From positions 1 to 14,097 of the forward strand of contig JAPFFX010000008.1 of NCBI GenBank assembly GCA_026645375.1: a DNA stretch of 14,097 nucleotides. The letters run 5' to 3'. How positions within the stretch are numbered: position 1 is the stretch's first letter; each line of letters starts with the position of its first letter. This document shows, piece after piece, positions 7,556 through 14,097 of this stretch. This stretch comes from Citricoccus sp. WCRC_4. Lineage in GTDB: Bacteria; Actinomycetota; Actinomycetes; Actinomycetales; Micrococcaceae. Under the pieces are notes generated by a model, which worked only from the letters and a program-made list of their open reading frames with translations, made no database searches and was not told where the DNA came from. Both the position numbers and the translations under genes were made by a program.

Positions 7556-9132
7556 CCGAACTGATGACCCCCGGATCCCTGCTGGCGCTGTTCGTGGCCG
7601 TGCCCCTGCTCTGTGCGGGCCTGTCCGTGATCTTCCGCCAGCGCGTGGTCGATCGGATCCTGCTCGTCGGGGTCCCCGTCCTCGCGATCGCCGGGGCGGT
7701 GGCCCTGATGCTGTTCCACCGTGAGGTCCCCGTGCTGGCCAGTGCCATCGGCGCCTACGAGGGTGGCATCGCGATCCCCCTGGTCTCGGACACGCTCACC
7801 GCCCTGATGCTGGCCACCACCGGACTCGCCACGGCAGCCTCCGGCTGGTTCCTGACCCTCACCGGCGAGGCCCGGCTGCGGTTCGTCCCGGCGCTGGCCC
7901 TGTTGCTGATGACCGGCGTCAACGGCGCCCTGCTGACGGGTGACCTGTTCAACCTCTTCGTCTTCGTCGAGGTGATGCTGCTGCCGTCCTACGCCCTGAT
8001 CGCGGTGACCGGGACCTGGCGGCGCCTGGGCCTCGGACGCATGTTCGTCATCGTCAACCTGGTGACCAGCCTGATCCTGCTGATGGGCGTCGGCCTGGTC
8101 TACGGATCGGCCGGAGCCGTGAACCTCGCCGTCCTGGCCGGGCGGGCCGCCGAGGACCCCCAGGTCGCCCTGGCGGTCACCGTGGTGCTGCTGGCGCTGG
8201 CCATCAAGGCCGGCGTGGTTCCCGTCCACGGCTGGCTCCCCCGGGCCTACCCCGGGACCTCGGCGGGGATCATGGCACTGTTCTCGGCCCTGCACACCAA
8301 GGTCGCGCTGTACGCGATCTTCCGCATCTACTTCACGACCTTCGAGCCGGGTTCGCCGTCCGGCGCCGACGGAGCCGGAATGGCGTCCGCGGTCGCGGTG
8401 GTGATCACCGTCGTCGTGCTCGCCACCATGGTGGTGGGCGCGATCGGTTCCCTCGGCGAACAGCGGTTCCGCGGTGTCCTGGCCTTCCAGATGGTCGCCG
8501 GGGTGGGGCACATCCTGATCGGTGTCGCCGTGACCTCGCCCGCGGCCGTGGCGGCGGGGTTGTTCTACCTGGTCCACCACGTGGTCACGATGGCCTCGTT
8601 GCTGACCACCGTCGGGGCCGTCGAGCACACCTACGGCACCGGGGTGCTGGGCCGGATCTCCGGGGTGATGCACCGGGACCGGCTGGCCACCGTCCTGGTG
8701 GCCCTGGGGCTGCTGTCCCTGGCCGGGCTGCCGCCCACCTCGGGACTGTGGGGCAAGCTGGGGCTGGGCCTGGCCGTGGCGGAGGCCGGTGAGGCCGGCC
8801 CCGCCGGTGCCTGGCAGACCCCGGTGTTCCTGGTGGCCATCGTGGTCTCGTCCGTGGTCACCCTCGTGGCCCTGCAGCGGCTGTGGGGCTCCAGCTTCGC
8901 GGGCGCCCCGCTCCACCGCTACTGGCCGGCCGCGCCCGAGGGGGGACGGGCGAAGGCCCAGACCCTGGAGGGCGACGTGCGCATCCCGCTCCGGCTCCTG
9001 GCCCCCGGGACGATGATGATGGGCGTCTCCATCGCCCTCTTCCTCTTCGCCGGAGCCCTGATGCCCTTCATCGACACCGCGACGGCGGGGCTCTTCGAGA
9101 CCGGTCCCTACATCGAGGCGGTGCTGCCATGA
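7552..9132 (+). CDS. mrpD: Mrp Na+/H+ antiporter subunit D
   Basis: A 526-residue NuoM/N-like antiporter subunit with about 14 membrane helices. Key residues seen are E140 in FVEVMLLPSY (the TM5 glutamate), K219 in AIKAGVVPVHGWLP, H248-K250 in ALHTKVALY, and K402 in GLWGKLGL. The sequence aligned with the MrpA TM10 segment reads VHHVVTMAS (341-349). It keeps the histidines but has methionine where MrpA has lysine K352. MrpD works with MrpA to couple proton entry to Na+ export. The ATG is inside the ATGA overlap with mrpC and is preceded by a good GAGGAG ribosome binding site. An alternative ATG at 7564 is less well placed. Confidence 0.96.
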   Translation: MTELMTPGSLLALFVAVPLLCAGLSVIFRQRVVDRILLVGVPVLAIAGAVALMLFHREVPVLASAIGAYEGGIAIPLVSDTLTALMLATTGLATAASGWFLTLTGEARLRFVPALALLLMTGVNGALLTGDLFNLFVFVEVMLLPSYALIAVTGTWRRLGLGRMFVIVNLVTSLILLMGVGLVYGSAGAVNLAVLAGRAAEDPQVALAVTVVLLALAIKAGVVPVHGWLPRAYPGTSAGIMALFSALHTKVALYAIFRIYFTTFEPGSPSGADGAGMASAVAVVITVVVLATMVVGAIGSLGEQRFRGVLAFQMVAGVGHILIGVAVTSPAAVAAGLFYLVHHVVTMASLLTTVGAVEHTYGTGVLGRISGVMHRDRLATVLVALGLLSLAGLPPTSGLWGKLGLGLAVAEAGEAGPAGAWQTPVFLVAIVVSSVVTLVALQRLWGSSFAGAPLHRYWPAAPEGGRAKAQTLEGDVRIPLRLLAPGTMMMGVSIALFLFAGALMPFIDTATAGLFETGPYIEAVLP

Positions 9133-9539
9133 GAACCGACCAGCCGCGTCACCGCAGCTCCTGGCGGTTCAGCGTCGGGTCCATGGTCGCCTACGTGGCC
9201 TGGCTCATCGGCCAGGTCATCGCCGGGTCACTGACCGTGGCCCGCCGCGCCGTGGTCCCCGGCCGGTTCGCGGAGCCGTCCATCGTGGCCTTCCCCCTGC
9301 GCTGCAACACCGACCTGGAGGTCACGTGGATGGCCTCCTCCATCACCATCACCCCGGGCACCCTCGTGGTGGGCACCGCCCACGGCTCGGACACCGAACC
9401 GGTGACCGTCTTCGTCCACTCGGTCTTCGATGCGGACCGGGAGTCCGTCCACGAGGGCCTGAGGCAGATGGAGGACCGGCTGCTGCGGATGACCCGCGGG
9501 GCACAATGGCAGGACCACGGGGGAGGGGAGGACAGATGA
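9129..9539 (+). CDS. mrpE: Mrp Na+/H+ antiporter subunit E (short N-terminus)
   Basis: A 136-residue subunit needed for assembly or stability of the Mrp complex. It shows the family motif SITITPGTLVV (71-81), the downstream VHSVFD strand (97-102), and one clear membrane helix at about 17-37. MrpE proteins are commonly about 155-165 residues with an extra hydrophobic stretch before this helix; here the start is a short basic, hydrophilic segment instead. The ATGA overlap with mrpD (9129-9132) fixes the start, and translating further upstream in this frame gives only Arg/Gly/Pro-rich sequence antisense in character to real protein, so the missing N-terminal helix appears real rather than a miscalled start. 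Confidence 0.93.
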   Translation: MRTDQPRHRSSWRFSVGSMVAYVAWLIGQVIAGSLTVARRAVVPGRFAEPSIVAFPLRCNTDLEVTWMASSITITPGTLVVGTAHGSDTEPVTVFVHSVFDADRESVHEGLRQMEDRLLRMTRGAQWQDHGGGEDR

Positions 9540-9814
9540 GCATCGACTCCGCCTATGACGTGGTGCTCTCCGCGGTACTGCTGATCCTGGCCGCCGCCAT
9601 TCTGCTGGGGCTCTACCGGATCTTCACGGCCTCGTCGGCCGCCGAACGGGCCGTGGTCGGGGACCTGGTGTACTTCGCGGGCATCGGGATCCTGATGATC
9701 GTCGGCATCCAGTCCGGCTCCGCGGTCATCCAGGACGCCGCCATGCTCGCGGCGTTCCTGGGCATCCTGGCCACCGTGGCGCTGGCACGCATCCTGACGA
9801 GAGGGGAACGCTAG
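9536..9814 (+). CDS. mrpF: Mrp Na+/H+ antiporter subunit F
   Basis: A 92-residue subunit with three predicted membrane helices (about 8-27, 41-60 and 66-86), the usual size and topology of MrpF/MnhF. The basic and acidic residues between the first two helices (AAERAVVGD, 35-43) match the family's conserved RxxxxD-type loop. The ATG overlaps the mrpE stop (ATGA, 9536-9539), and GGGGAGGGGAGGAC just before it supplies a strong ribosome binding site. The stop TAG shares one base with the mrpG start. Confidence 0.94.
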   Translation: MSIDSAYDVVLSAVLLILAAAILLGLYRIFTASSAAERAVVGDLVYFAGIGILMIVGIQSGSAVIQDAAMLAAFLGILATVALARILTRGER

Positions 9815-10176
9815 TGGAGGGGTATGAGATCCTCGCCGCCGTCCTGATCCTGGGGGGCGCGCTGCTGGTGCTGCTCTCAGCCGTGGCCATGGTCCGGGCC
9901 CGGGACGCCCTGCAGATGATGAACGTGTTCTCGCCCGCCACGGCGATGGGCCTTCCCCTGATGGTGGCCGGGGTGTTCGCGCACCTGACCGGCCGGGACG
10001 GGTTCGACTGGTGGGTCCTGCTGGTCAGCCTCGTCACCATCGCCTCCCTGGTGATCGTGTCCTCGCTGGCCTCGAACACCCTCGCCCGCGCGGTGTACCA
10101 GTCCGGTGCTCCCGTGGATCCCCAGACCCATCCCCAGGACCTGGCCGGTCCGGCGCGTACGTCTCCAGACGCCTGA
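9814..10176 (+). CDS. mrpG: Mrp Na+/H+ antiporter subunit G
   Basis: A 120-residue PhaG/MnhG-type subunit with three membrane helices (about 7-27, 42-59 and 66-86). The cytoplasmic loop RARDALQMMNVFSPATAMG (28-46) corresponds to the conserved loop of MrpG, in which most homologues read RxPDxxxRxHAxTKAxTLG, so several usual residues differ here. It starts with GTG at 9814, overlapping the last base of the mrpF stop, with GAGGGGAA upstream as ribosome binding site. The C-terminal 30 residues are hydrophilic and proline-rich. It is the last gene of the operon and ends before a hairpin and a convergent gene. Confidence 0.93.
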   Translation: MEGYEILAAVLILGGALLVLLSAVAMVRARDALQMMNVFSPATAMGLPLMVAGVFAHLTGRDGFDWWVLLVSLVTIASLVIVSSLASNTLARAVYQSGAPVDPQTHPQDLAGPARTSPDA

Positions 10177-10225
10177 GGTCCCCGACGCGCCGGGGGCCCG
10201 GCTCGCTTGAAGCGCGTCCAGCGGG

Positions 10226-10257
10226 CACGCCGAGGCCACGGTCACGACCGCGGCGTG
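10226..10257. terminator. Hairpin between mrpG and the convergent minus-strand gene
   Basis: CACGCCG (10226-10232) pairs with CGGCGTG (10251-10257) in a perfect 7-bp stem. An inner GGTC/GACC pair (10240-10243 and 10246-10249) could extend the fold, and an alternative TCACG/CGTGA stem (10242-10246, 10254-10258) competes. It fills the 86-base gap between two convergent genes, which suggests a two-way terminator. No T-run follows. A second GC palindrome, CCGGGGGCCCGG, lies at 10190-10201. Confidence 0.4.
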
Positions 10258-10262
10258 AGGCG

Positions 10263-10697
10263 TCAGTTGCGCTGGTCGTCCTGGGTGGGTGCGGCCTTCG
10301 GCTGCTCCAGGACGCGCGGCTCGTCGGCATGCTGGCCCTTGCGCTCGGAGGTGCCGTCCACGAGGTCGGCGAGCTTCGCGGCGGCCTCGGCCAGGGCGCG
10401 CAGCCCGCGTCCGGCCTCGCCGCGGCCGCGCTCGGCGGCCTGGCGGATCGTGGTGTCCCGCTCGGTGCGGCTCCCGGTGTTGCGGGTCATGAAGTCGTTG
10501 ATCTGCTGCGTGACGGATGAGGTCGTGCTCCGCAACTGATCCCACGCGTCGGCGGTGTTGGACCGCGCCGAGACCCCCGACGTCGGCCCGCCCGCCTTCC
10601 GGCGGACCGAGACGGGCTCGGTGGGCTGGTTCGTGGAGTCGGCGGGGCGGCCTTCTCGATCGGCAGTCTGGTCCGGGTGCTGTGGCTCCGAGGTCAT
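10263..10697 (-). CDS. Hydrophilic protein of unknown function, 144 aa
   Basis: A soluble protein not recognised as a known family. Residues 1-48 are polar and rich in Pro, Thr, Gln and Arg, and probably disordered. Residues 49-70 (AWDQLRSTTSSVTQQINDFM) and about 78-115 (RQAAERGRGEAGRGLRALAEAAAKLADLVD) look like amphipathic helices; the tail is polar again. There is no signal peptide, membrane segment or cysteine. The coding strand is supported by high G+C at third positions, a natural ATG start, and a TAGACT box exactly seven bases before it, which suggests a leaderless mRNA. It converges on mrpG, and its ATG overlaps the TGA of a possible 47-codon gene upstream (ATGA, 10694-10697). Its role is unknown; an oligomerising or stress-related helical protein is possible but unproven. 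Confidence 0.65.
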   Translation of the reverse strand: MTSEPQHPDQTADREGRPADSTNQPTEPVSVRRKAGGPTSGVSARSNTADAWDQLRSTTSSVTQQINDFMTRNTGSRTERDTTIRQAAERGRGEAGRGLRALAEAAAKLADLVDGTSERKGQHADEPRVLEQPKAAPTQDDQRN

Positions 10698-10837
10698 GGG
10701 GGTGAGTCTAGGGTGCTCTCTTTGCAGCGGCTACAGGCGCAATTCTCGACGTGGAGCCGGGCCCTCTGACCACACACGTCCCAGTCGACTGTTAGCGTTC
10801 GATCATCGACGTCGCTGGTCACGTTGGGATCCGGCAT
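10694..10837 (-). CDS. Possible small cysteine-containing protein, 47 aa
   Basis: From ATG at 10837 the frame encodes 47 residues: an acidic N-terminus, TLTVDWDVCG, LHVEN, then CACSRCKE near the end. The cysteines form a C-(10)-C-x-C-x2-C pattern (Cys22, Cys33, Cys35, Cys38) that could bind a metal. Alternating hydrophobic residues resemble short beta strands rather than the Arg/Pro-rich noise seen in false GC-rich frames. Its TGA overlaps the ATG of the 144-residue protein (ATGA), suggesting coupling. A TAGCGA sequence seven bases before the ATG resembles a leaderless -10 but lacks the final T; there is only a weak GACGAG otherwise. The frame could continue to an ATG at 10960, but that would run into the helicase gene. 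It may be only chance. Confidence 0.35.
   Translation of the reverse strand: MPDPNVTSDVDDRTLTVDWDVCGQRARLHVENCACSRCKESTLDSPP
10705..10710 (-). promoter_or_regulatory. Leaderless -10 box (TAGACT) of the 144-aa protein
   Basis: Minus-strand TAGACT is followed by exactly seven bases (cacccCC-type, no purine-rich ribosome binding site) and then ATG at 10697. This is the same geometry as the mrpA start. It lies within the 3' end of the possible 47-codon gene, so the downstream gene would have its own promoter. Confidence 0.45.
10793..10809 (+). promoter_or_regulatory. -10-like box and inverted repeat before the helicase gene
   Basis: TAGCGT (10793-10798) matches TANNNT and would start transcription about 60 bases before the helicase GTG. 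It is followed at once by the inverted repeat TCGAT-C-ATCGA (10799-10809), then a palindrome CGACGTCG (10807-10814). A repressor bound there would block initiation. No -35 match is evident, so this is a suggestion from layout only. Confidence 0.25.
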
Positions 10838-10853
10838 CTCGTCATCGCTAGTG

Positions 10854-10861
10854 AAGGGGGA
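10854..10861 (+). promoter_or_regulatory. Strong ribosome binding site deciding the helicase start
   Basis: AAGGGGGA ends six bases before GTG 10868, a good Shine-Dalgarno placement. The later in-frame ATGs at 10892 and 10901 have GAGGGA either too close or rather far. GTG 10868 is therefore the preferred start. Confidence 0.6.
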
Positions 10862-10867
10862 GCGCCC

Positions 10868-13800
10868 GTGGATGCTGTGCCCGATGAGGGAATGTCCGTC
10901 ATGCCGGTGGGGGTCTATGAGTCGTTGTTGACCGAAGGGCTGTCGGACAGGCTGGCCCATTTACAGGACGCCACCTTTCGCACTCTGGATGTTCCCGGGG
11001 GTGAAGACCCGCAACGACTGGCCACCCACTTATCCAGTGTCATCCGGCACGCCTTGGAAGCGGAGCGGAATGTCTCAAAGCGCGTCGAACTGGCGCAGCA
11101 GATCATTGATCTCCTCGGAGACGACTATCAGTCTGAATCCCCTGATGCCCACCATGGTTTGTCGACCCTGGCGGAGATTCGCCGACTTGATGATCCGTCG
11201 CAAGCGATGATGACCCGCCCGGAAGCTCCGTTATCTGACGCAGCGCTTCTGACGAACTCTTCCCATGAACCGAGCCTGGGTGCCGAACTGCGATCCGAAA
11301 TTGAGACGGCAGACCGGGTCGATCTGTTGTGCGCGTTCGTTAAATGGCACGGTCTTCGAGTGCTCGAGAAACAGCTCGGCGAGCTGAAGAGACGTGGGGT
11401 GCCCTTCCGAGTCATCACGACAACCTATGTGGGAGCAACGGAGCGGCGAGCTCTCGACCGAATCGTGAAGGACTTCGGCGGTGAAGTCCACATCAGCTAC
11501 GAGACGCAGTCGACCCGGTTGCACGCCAAGGCATGGATGTTCCACCGGCACAGTGGATTCAGCACCGCGTATGTGGGCTCATCGAATCTCTCCAAGTCCG
11601 CCTTGTTGGAGGGGCTGGAGTGGAACGTCCGGTTGTCCTCTATCGCCACGCCTGAACTCATGCGGAAGTTCGAGGCCACCTTCGAAACATACTGGCAAGA
11701 CCCATCCTTCGAACCATATGACCCAGATCAGGACGCTGCGCACCTGGATCGTGAAATCAAAAACGGTTCGTTTGCCAGCGAGGGTGAGCAGGTTGATCTT
11801 TCAGGACTGGATGTTCGCCCTTACCCGCACCAAGCATTGATGCTGGAAGATCTCCAAGCGGAGCGAGCGATCCACCAGCGTCACCGGAACCTCATTGTTG
11901 CAGCAACCGGAACCGGTAAGACGGTTATCGCCGGCCTGGACTATCGAAACCTCCTGGCCGAGCATCGACGGGATTTGCGATTGCTGTTCGTCGCGCATCG
12001 AAAAGAGATTCTCGAACAGGCGTTACGGACATACAGAAATATCCTCGCTGACGGATCCTTCGGGGAACTCTTCGTGGACGGGCGTCGTCCGCAGGAGTGG
12101 AACCATGTGTTTGCCAGCGTTCAATCGTTGACGGCCAAGGGATTGAGCTCCTTTGCCGAAGACCATTTCGACGTCGTGGTCGTTGACGAGTTCCATCACG
12201 CTGAGGCCGCCACCTGCCGGTCCATCCTGGAGCATTTCCAGCCACACGAATTGTTGGGTCTAACCGCCACTCCGGAGCGAGCGGATGGTGTCAACGTCAA
12301 GACGTTTTTCGATAACCGCGTTGCGTCGGAGTTGCGGCTGTGGGACGCCTTGGATGCTGACATTCTGGTCCCCTTCCATTACTTCGGCGTGTCCGACAAT
12401 GTCGATGTCTCCGAAGTTTCGTGGCGGGCAGGGAAGTACGACCCCCGGGAACTCGAGAACCTCTACACGGGCGATGATGCACGGGCACGATTGATCGCAC
12501 GCCAGCTCGTGGACAAAACGGGATCGCTGGATGACCTCAAGGCACTGGGATTCTGTGTCTCCGTTCTTCACGCACGTTTCATGGCAGATCGATTCAACTC
12601 CGTCAACATTCCATCGACCGTAGTCACTGGAGAGACACCGAGAGAGGAGCGCCGGAAGGCGCTCGACGCAATACGTCGAGGCGAGATCAAGTGCATCTTC
12701 ACCGTCGATGTCTTCAACGAGGGTCTCGACATCCCTCAGATCAACACAGTTCTCTTTCTTCGTCCGACGCACAGCGCGACGATTTTCCTCCAGCAATTGG
12801 GGCGTGGTCTTCGACGCTCGTATGGGAAGGACGTGCTCACGGTCCTCGACTTCATTGGCATGCAACGGAAGGAGTTCCGTTTCGATCAGAAGCTGCGAGC
12901 GTTGACGGGATCGGGTCGTAAACGCCTCATTGAGGACATCGACAAGGGTTTCCCGTTTCTTCCTGCTGGTTCCCAAATCGTCCTGGACCCCGTTGCTAAA
13001 GATGTGGTCATCAAGAACGTCAAGGGACAGATCGCGATGACTGTGAACCAGCTGGCGCAAGACATTCGAGAGCACGCCCATGGTCGATCTCTGTGGGAGT
13101 ACCGCCTCAATGAGTACCTCCAAGAAGCAGGTCGGAGTCTCTCAGATGTATACCGCTCAGGCTCTAACGGACGCTCATGGACGACACTCAAAATGCGAGC
13201 AGACCGCGTGGAACCACGAGTGGATATGCCCCCAGCGGAGCTGAATCAGATTCTTCGTGCTTCATCGCTGTTACATGTCGATGATCACGAGCGGGCGGAG
13301 GTTTACTTGCGTCTTCTCCGCGAGGACATACACGTCTCGGAACTAACCGACCGCGACAAGATCTTCGCCGAGATGCTCTATTTCGCCGCGATCTACCAAA
13401 AGGGACGGTTCGGTTCCTTGGACGAGGCCTTCGGATGGGTGCGGACCCAAACGAGGTTTGTGGCGGAAGTTGAGGAGATCTTCGAACACACGCTCTCCTC
13501 AACGAGAACTAACCCGACGACGACGGCGCTGGGAGCGTCGGTTCCCTTGCTGGCCCACGCCCATTATCGACGTGATGAAATCTTGCCAGCATTGGGGATC
13601 CGGACCTTCGATTCGTCTCCTGACATGGCTCACGTCAGCGGCGTAGCGTGGTCCAAAAAGTTCTCAACAGATGCCCTTCTCATCAATTTGAGGAAGTCTG
13701 AACGGGATTTTTCGCCGACGACTATGTACCGCGATTACGCCATCAGTCGGAGCCAGTTCCACTGGGAGAGTCAGAACAGCACACGAGCCAACTCTTCAAC

Positions 13801-14014
13801 GGGTCGGAGGTACGTCACCAAGAAGTCCAACGGATCGAACACGCTGTTGTTCGTTCGCGAGACGCCCAACAACGACATCGGGGCCGCCCCGTTTGTTTGC
13901 TTGGGGACGGCGGATCTCAACTCGTGGGATGGCGAGCGTCCGATGCAAGTCACGTGGAACTTGCATCGAGAGATGCCCATGGAAGTCTTCAGGGTCGCGA
14001 GCGCCGTGGTCTGA
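10868..14014 (+). CDS. PLD-like nuclease / superfamily 2 helicase / DUF3427 fusion protein
   Basis: A complete 1048-residue protein. Region 1-115 is a helical N-terminus. Region about 130-275 is a phospholipase-D-like (HKD nuclease) domain with H219-A-K221 and GSSN (237-240); the usual acidic residue of HxKx4D is His226 here. The SF2 helicase follows: Walker A ATGTGKT (346-352), DEFHH (440-444), TATPER (466-471), FNEGLDIP (616-623), and QLGRGLRR (643-650) with arginine fingers. The DUF3427 region (about 730-1040) is intact, with YRDYAISRSQFHWESQNST and a GAAPFVCLG stretch. The expected activity is ATP-driven nucleic-acid translocation coupled to cleavage. Homologues occur as stand-alone genes, often in variable islands, so a role in defence or repair is inferred. 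Sampled G+C is 48-58% against about 75% in mrp, and TTA leucine codons occur at residues 32, 55, 122, 386 and 802, indicating acquisition by transfer. GTG start after AAGGGGGA. Confidence 0.92.
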   Translation: MDAVPDEGMSVMPVGVYESLLTEGLSDRLAHLQDATFRTLDVPGGEDPQRLATHLSSVIRHALEAERNVSKRVELAQQIIDLLGDDYQSESPDAHHGLSTLAEIRRLDDPSQAMMTRPEAPLSDAALLTNSSHEPSLGAELRSEIETADRVDLLCAFVKWHGLRVLEKQLGELKRRGVPFRVITTTYVGATERRALDRIVKDFGGEVHISYETQSTRLHAKAWMFHRHSGFSTAYVGSSNLSKSALLEGLEWNVRLSSIATPELMRKFEATFETYWQDPSFEPYDPDQDAAHLDREIKNGSFASEGEQVDLSGLDVRPYPHQALMLEDLQAERAIHQRHRNLIVAATGTGKTVIAGLDYRNLLAEHRRDLRLLFVAHRKEILEQALRTYRNILADGSFGELFVDGRRPQEWNHVFASVQSLTAKGLSSFAEDHFDVVVVDEFHHAEAATCRSILEHFQPHELLGLTATPERADGVNVKTFFDNRVASELRLWDALDADILVPFHYFGVSDNVDVSEVSWRAGKYDPRELENLYTGDDARARLIARQLVDKTGSLDDLKALGFCVSVLHARFMADRFNSVNIPSTVVTGETPREERRKALDAIRRGEIKCIFTVDVFNEGLDIPQINTVLFLRPTHSATIFLQQLGRGLRRSYGKDVLTVLDFIGMQRKEFRFDQKLRALTGSGRKRLIEDIDKGFPFLPAGSQIVLDPVAKDVVIKNVKGQIAMTVNQLAQDIREHAHGRSLWEYRLNEYLQEAGRSLSDVYRSGSNGRSWTTLKMRADRVEPRVDMPPAELNQILRASSLLHVDDHERAEVYLRLLREDIHVSELTDRDKIFAEMLYFAAIYQKGRFGSLDEAFGWVRTQTRFVAEVEEIFEHTLSSTRTNPTTTALGASVPLLAHAHYRRDEILPALGIRTFDSSPDMAHVSGVAWSKKFSTDALLINLRKSERDFSPTTMYRDYAISRSQFHWESQNSTRANSSTGRRYVTKKSNGSNTLLFVRETPNNDIGAAPFVCLGTADLNSWDGERPMQVTWNLHREMPMEVFRVASAVV

Positions 14015-14050
14015 TCCAACAGTGGTCGAGCAGTAGGTGGCGAGGAGGGC

Positions 14051-14097
14051 ATGTCTTCGGCCCGGAACAAACTCACCCCCGCCCGCGTTACTTCAAC
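14051..14097 (+). CDS. Start of an unidentified gene, possibly an integrase (cut by window end)
   Basis: An AGGAGG at 14043-14048 precedes ATG 14051, with a very short two-base gap that is not ideal. The frame is open to the window end and gives only 15 residues, including NKLTPARVTS. The arm-binding N-termini of P4-type tyrosine integrases often begin with a similar K-L-T-x-x-x-V sequence, so an integrase is one possibility, and it would suit the foreign-looking helicase just upstream. The evidence is too short for identification. Bases 14015-14050 between the two genes contain nothing else recognisable. Confidence 0.3.
   Translation, partial: MSSARNKLTPARVTS

Noticed and set aside
4228..8916. 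A 1562-codon open frame on the minus strand across the mrp operon
   Set aside because: It is antisense to recognised Mrp subunits and its product is dominated by Gly, Gln, His, Asp and Arg in low-complexity runs, the result of G/C third-position bias.
10011..10520. A 169-codon plus-strand frame spanning the end of mrpG and the opposite strand of the 144-aa gene
   Set aside because: It overlaps mrpG extensively; no recognised motif, and the minus-strand frame has a better start and promoter.
12260..13123. A 287-codon minus-strand frame inside the helicase gene
   Set aside because: Although less biased in composition, it lies wholly antisense to intact helicase motifs V and VI and has no recognisable domain of its own.
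10868..14014. Assigning the helicase to a named multi-gene defence or restriction system
   Set aside because: No companion gene of such systems is visible in the window and the family cannot be tied to a named system from sequence reading alone.
1..14097. CRISPR arrays, tRNA or rRNA genes, insertion sequences, riboswitches
   Set aside because: No regularly spaced repeats, no cloverleaf-like sequence, no transposase or terminal inverted repeats, and no long untranslated leader able to hold a riboswitch were seen by eye.

Overview
The window comes from a very GC-rich actinobacterium, most likely of the order Micrococcales. This placement is an inference from three things: sampled 60-base rows of the core genes are about 75% G+C; several starts look leaderless, with a TANNNT box seven bases before the start codon; and MrpA carries a fused MrpB-like domain, as is usual in actinobacteria. 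No rRNA, tRNA, insertion sequence or CRISPR array was seen.

Layout. Bases 1-210 hold the 3' end of a thymidylate-kinase-like P-loop kinase. Next, on the plus strand, come an alpha/beta hydrolase (327-1484) and, four bases later, a DUF2254 membrane protein (1489-2928). A potassium-channel-like protein (3020-3880) lies on the minus strand and converges on the DUF2254 gene across a strong GC hairpin. A 149-base divergent promoter region separates the channel from a complete Mrp-type Na+/H+ antiporter operon, mrpA(B)-C-D-E-F-G (4030-10176). Its genes are separated by one base or overlap by 1-4 bases. These six genes should give one large membrane complex that uses the proton gradient to expel Na+ and supports pH homeostasis. 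With the channel and the DUF2254 protein next door, the region has a cation and membrane theme.

After a convergent hairpin there is a minus-strand pair: a 144-residue hydrophilic protein of unknown function and, upstream of it and sharing an ATGA overlap, a possible 47-residue cysteine-containing small protein. Diverging from these, and filling the right end (10868-14014), is an intact 1048-residue protein with a phospholipase-D-like nuclease region, a superfamily 2 helicase and a DUF3427 C-terminus. Sampled rows of this gene are only about 48-58% G+C, and it contains at least five TTA leucine codons, so it looks recently acquired. It is the best candidate in the window for an accessory, possibly phage-defence, function. 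A new reading frame begins at 14051 after an AGGAGG sequence. Its first residues resemble the start of tyrosine integrases, but too little is present to be sure.
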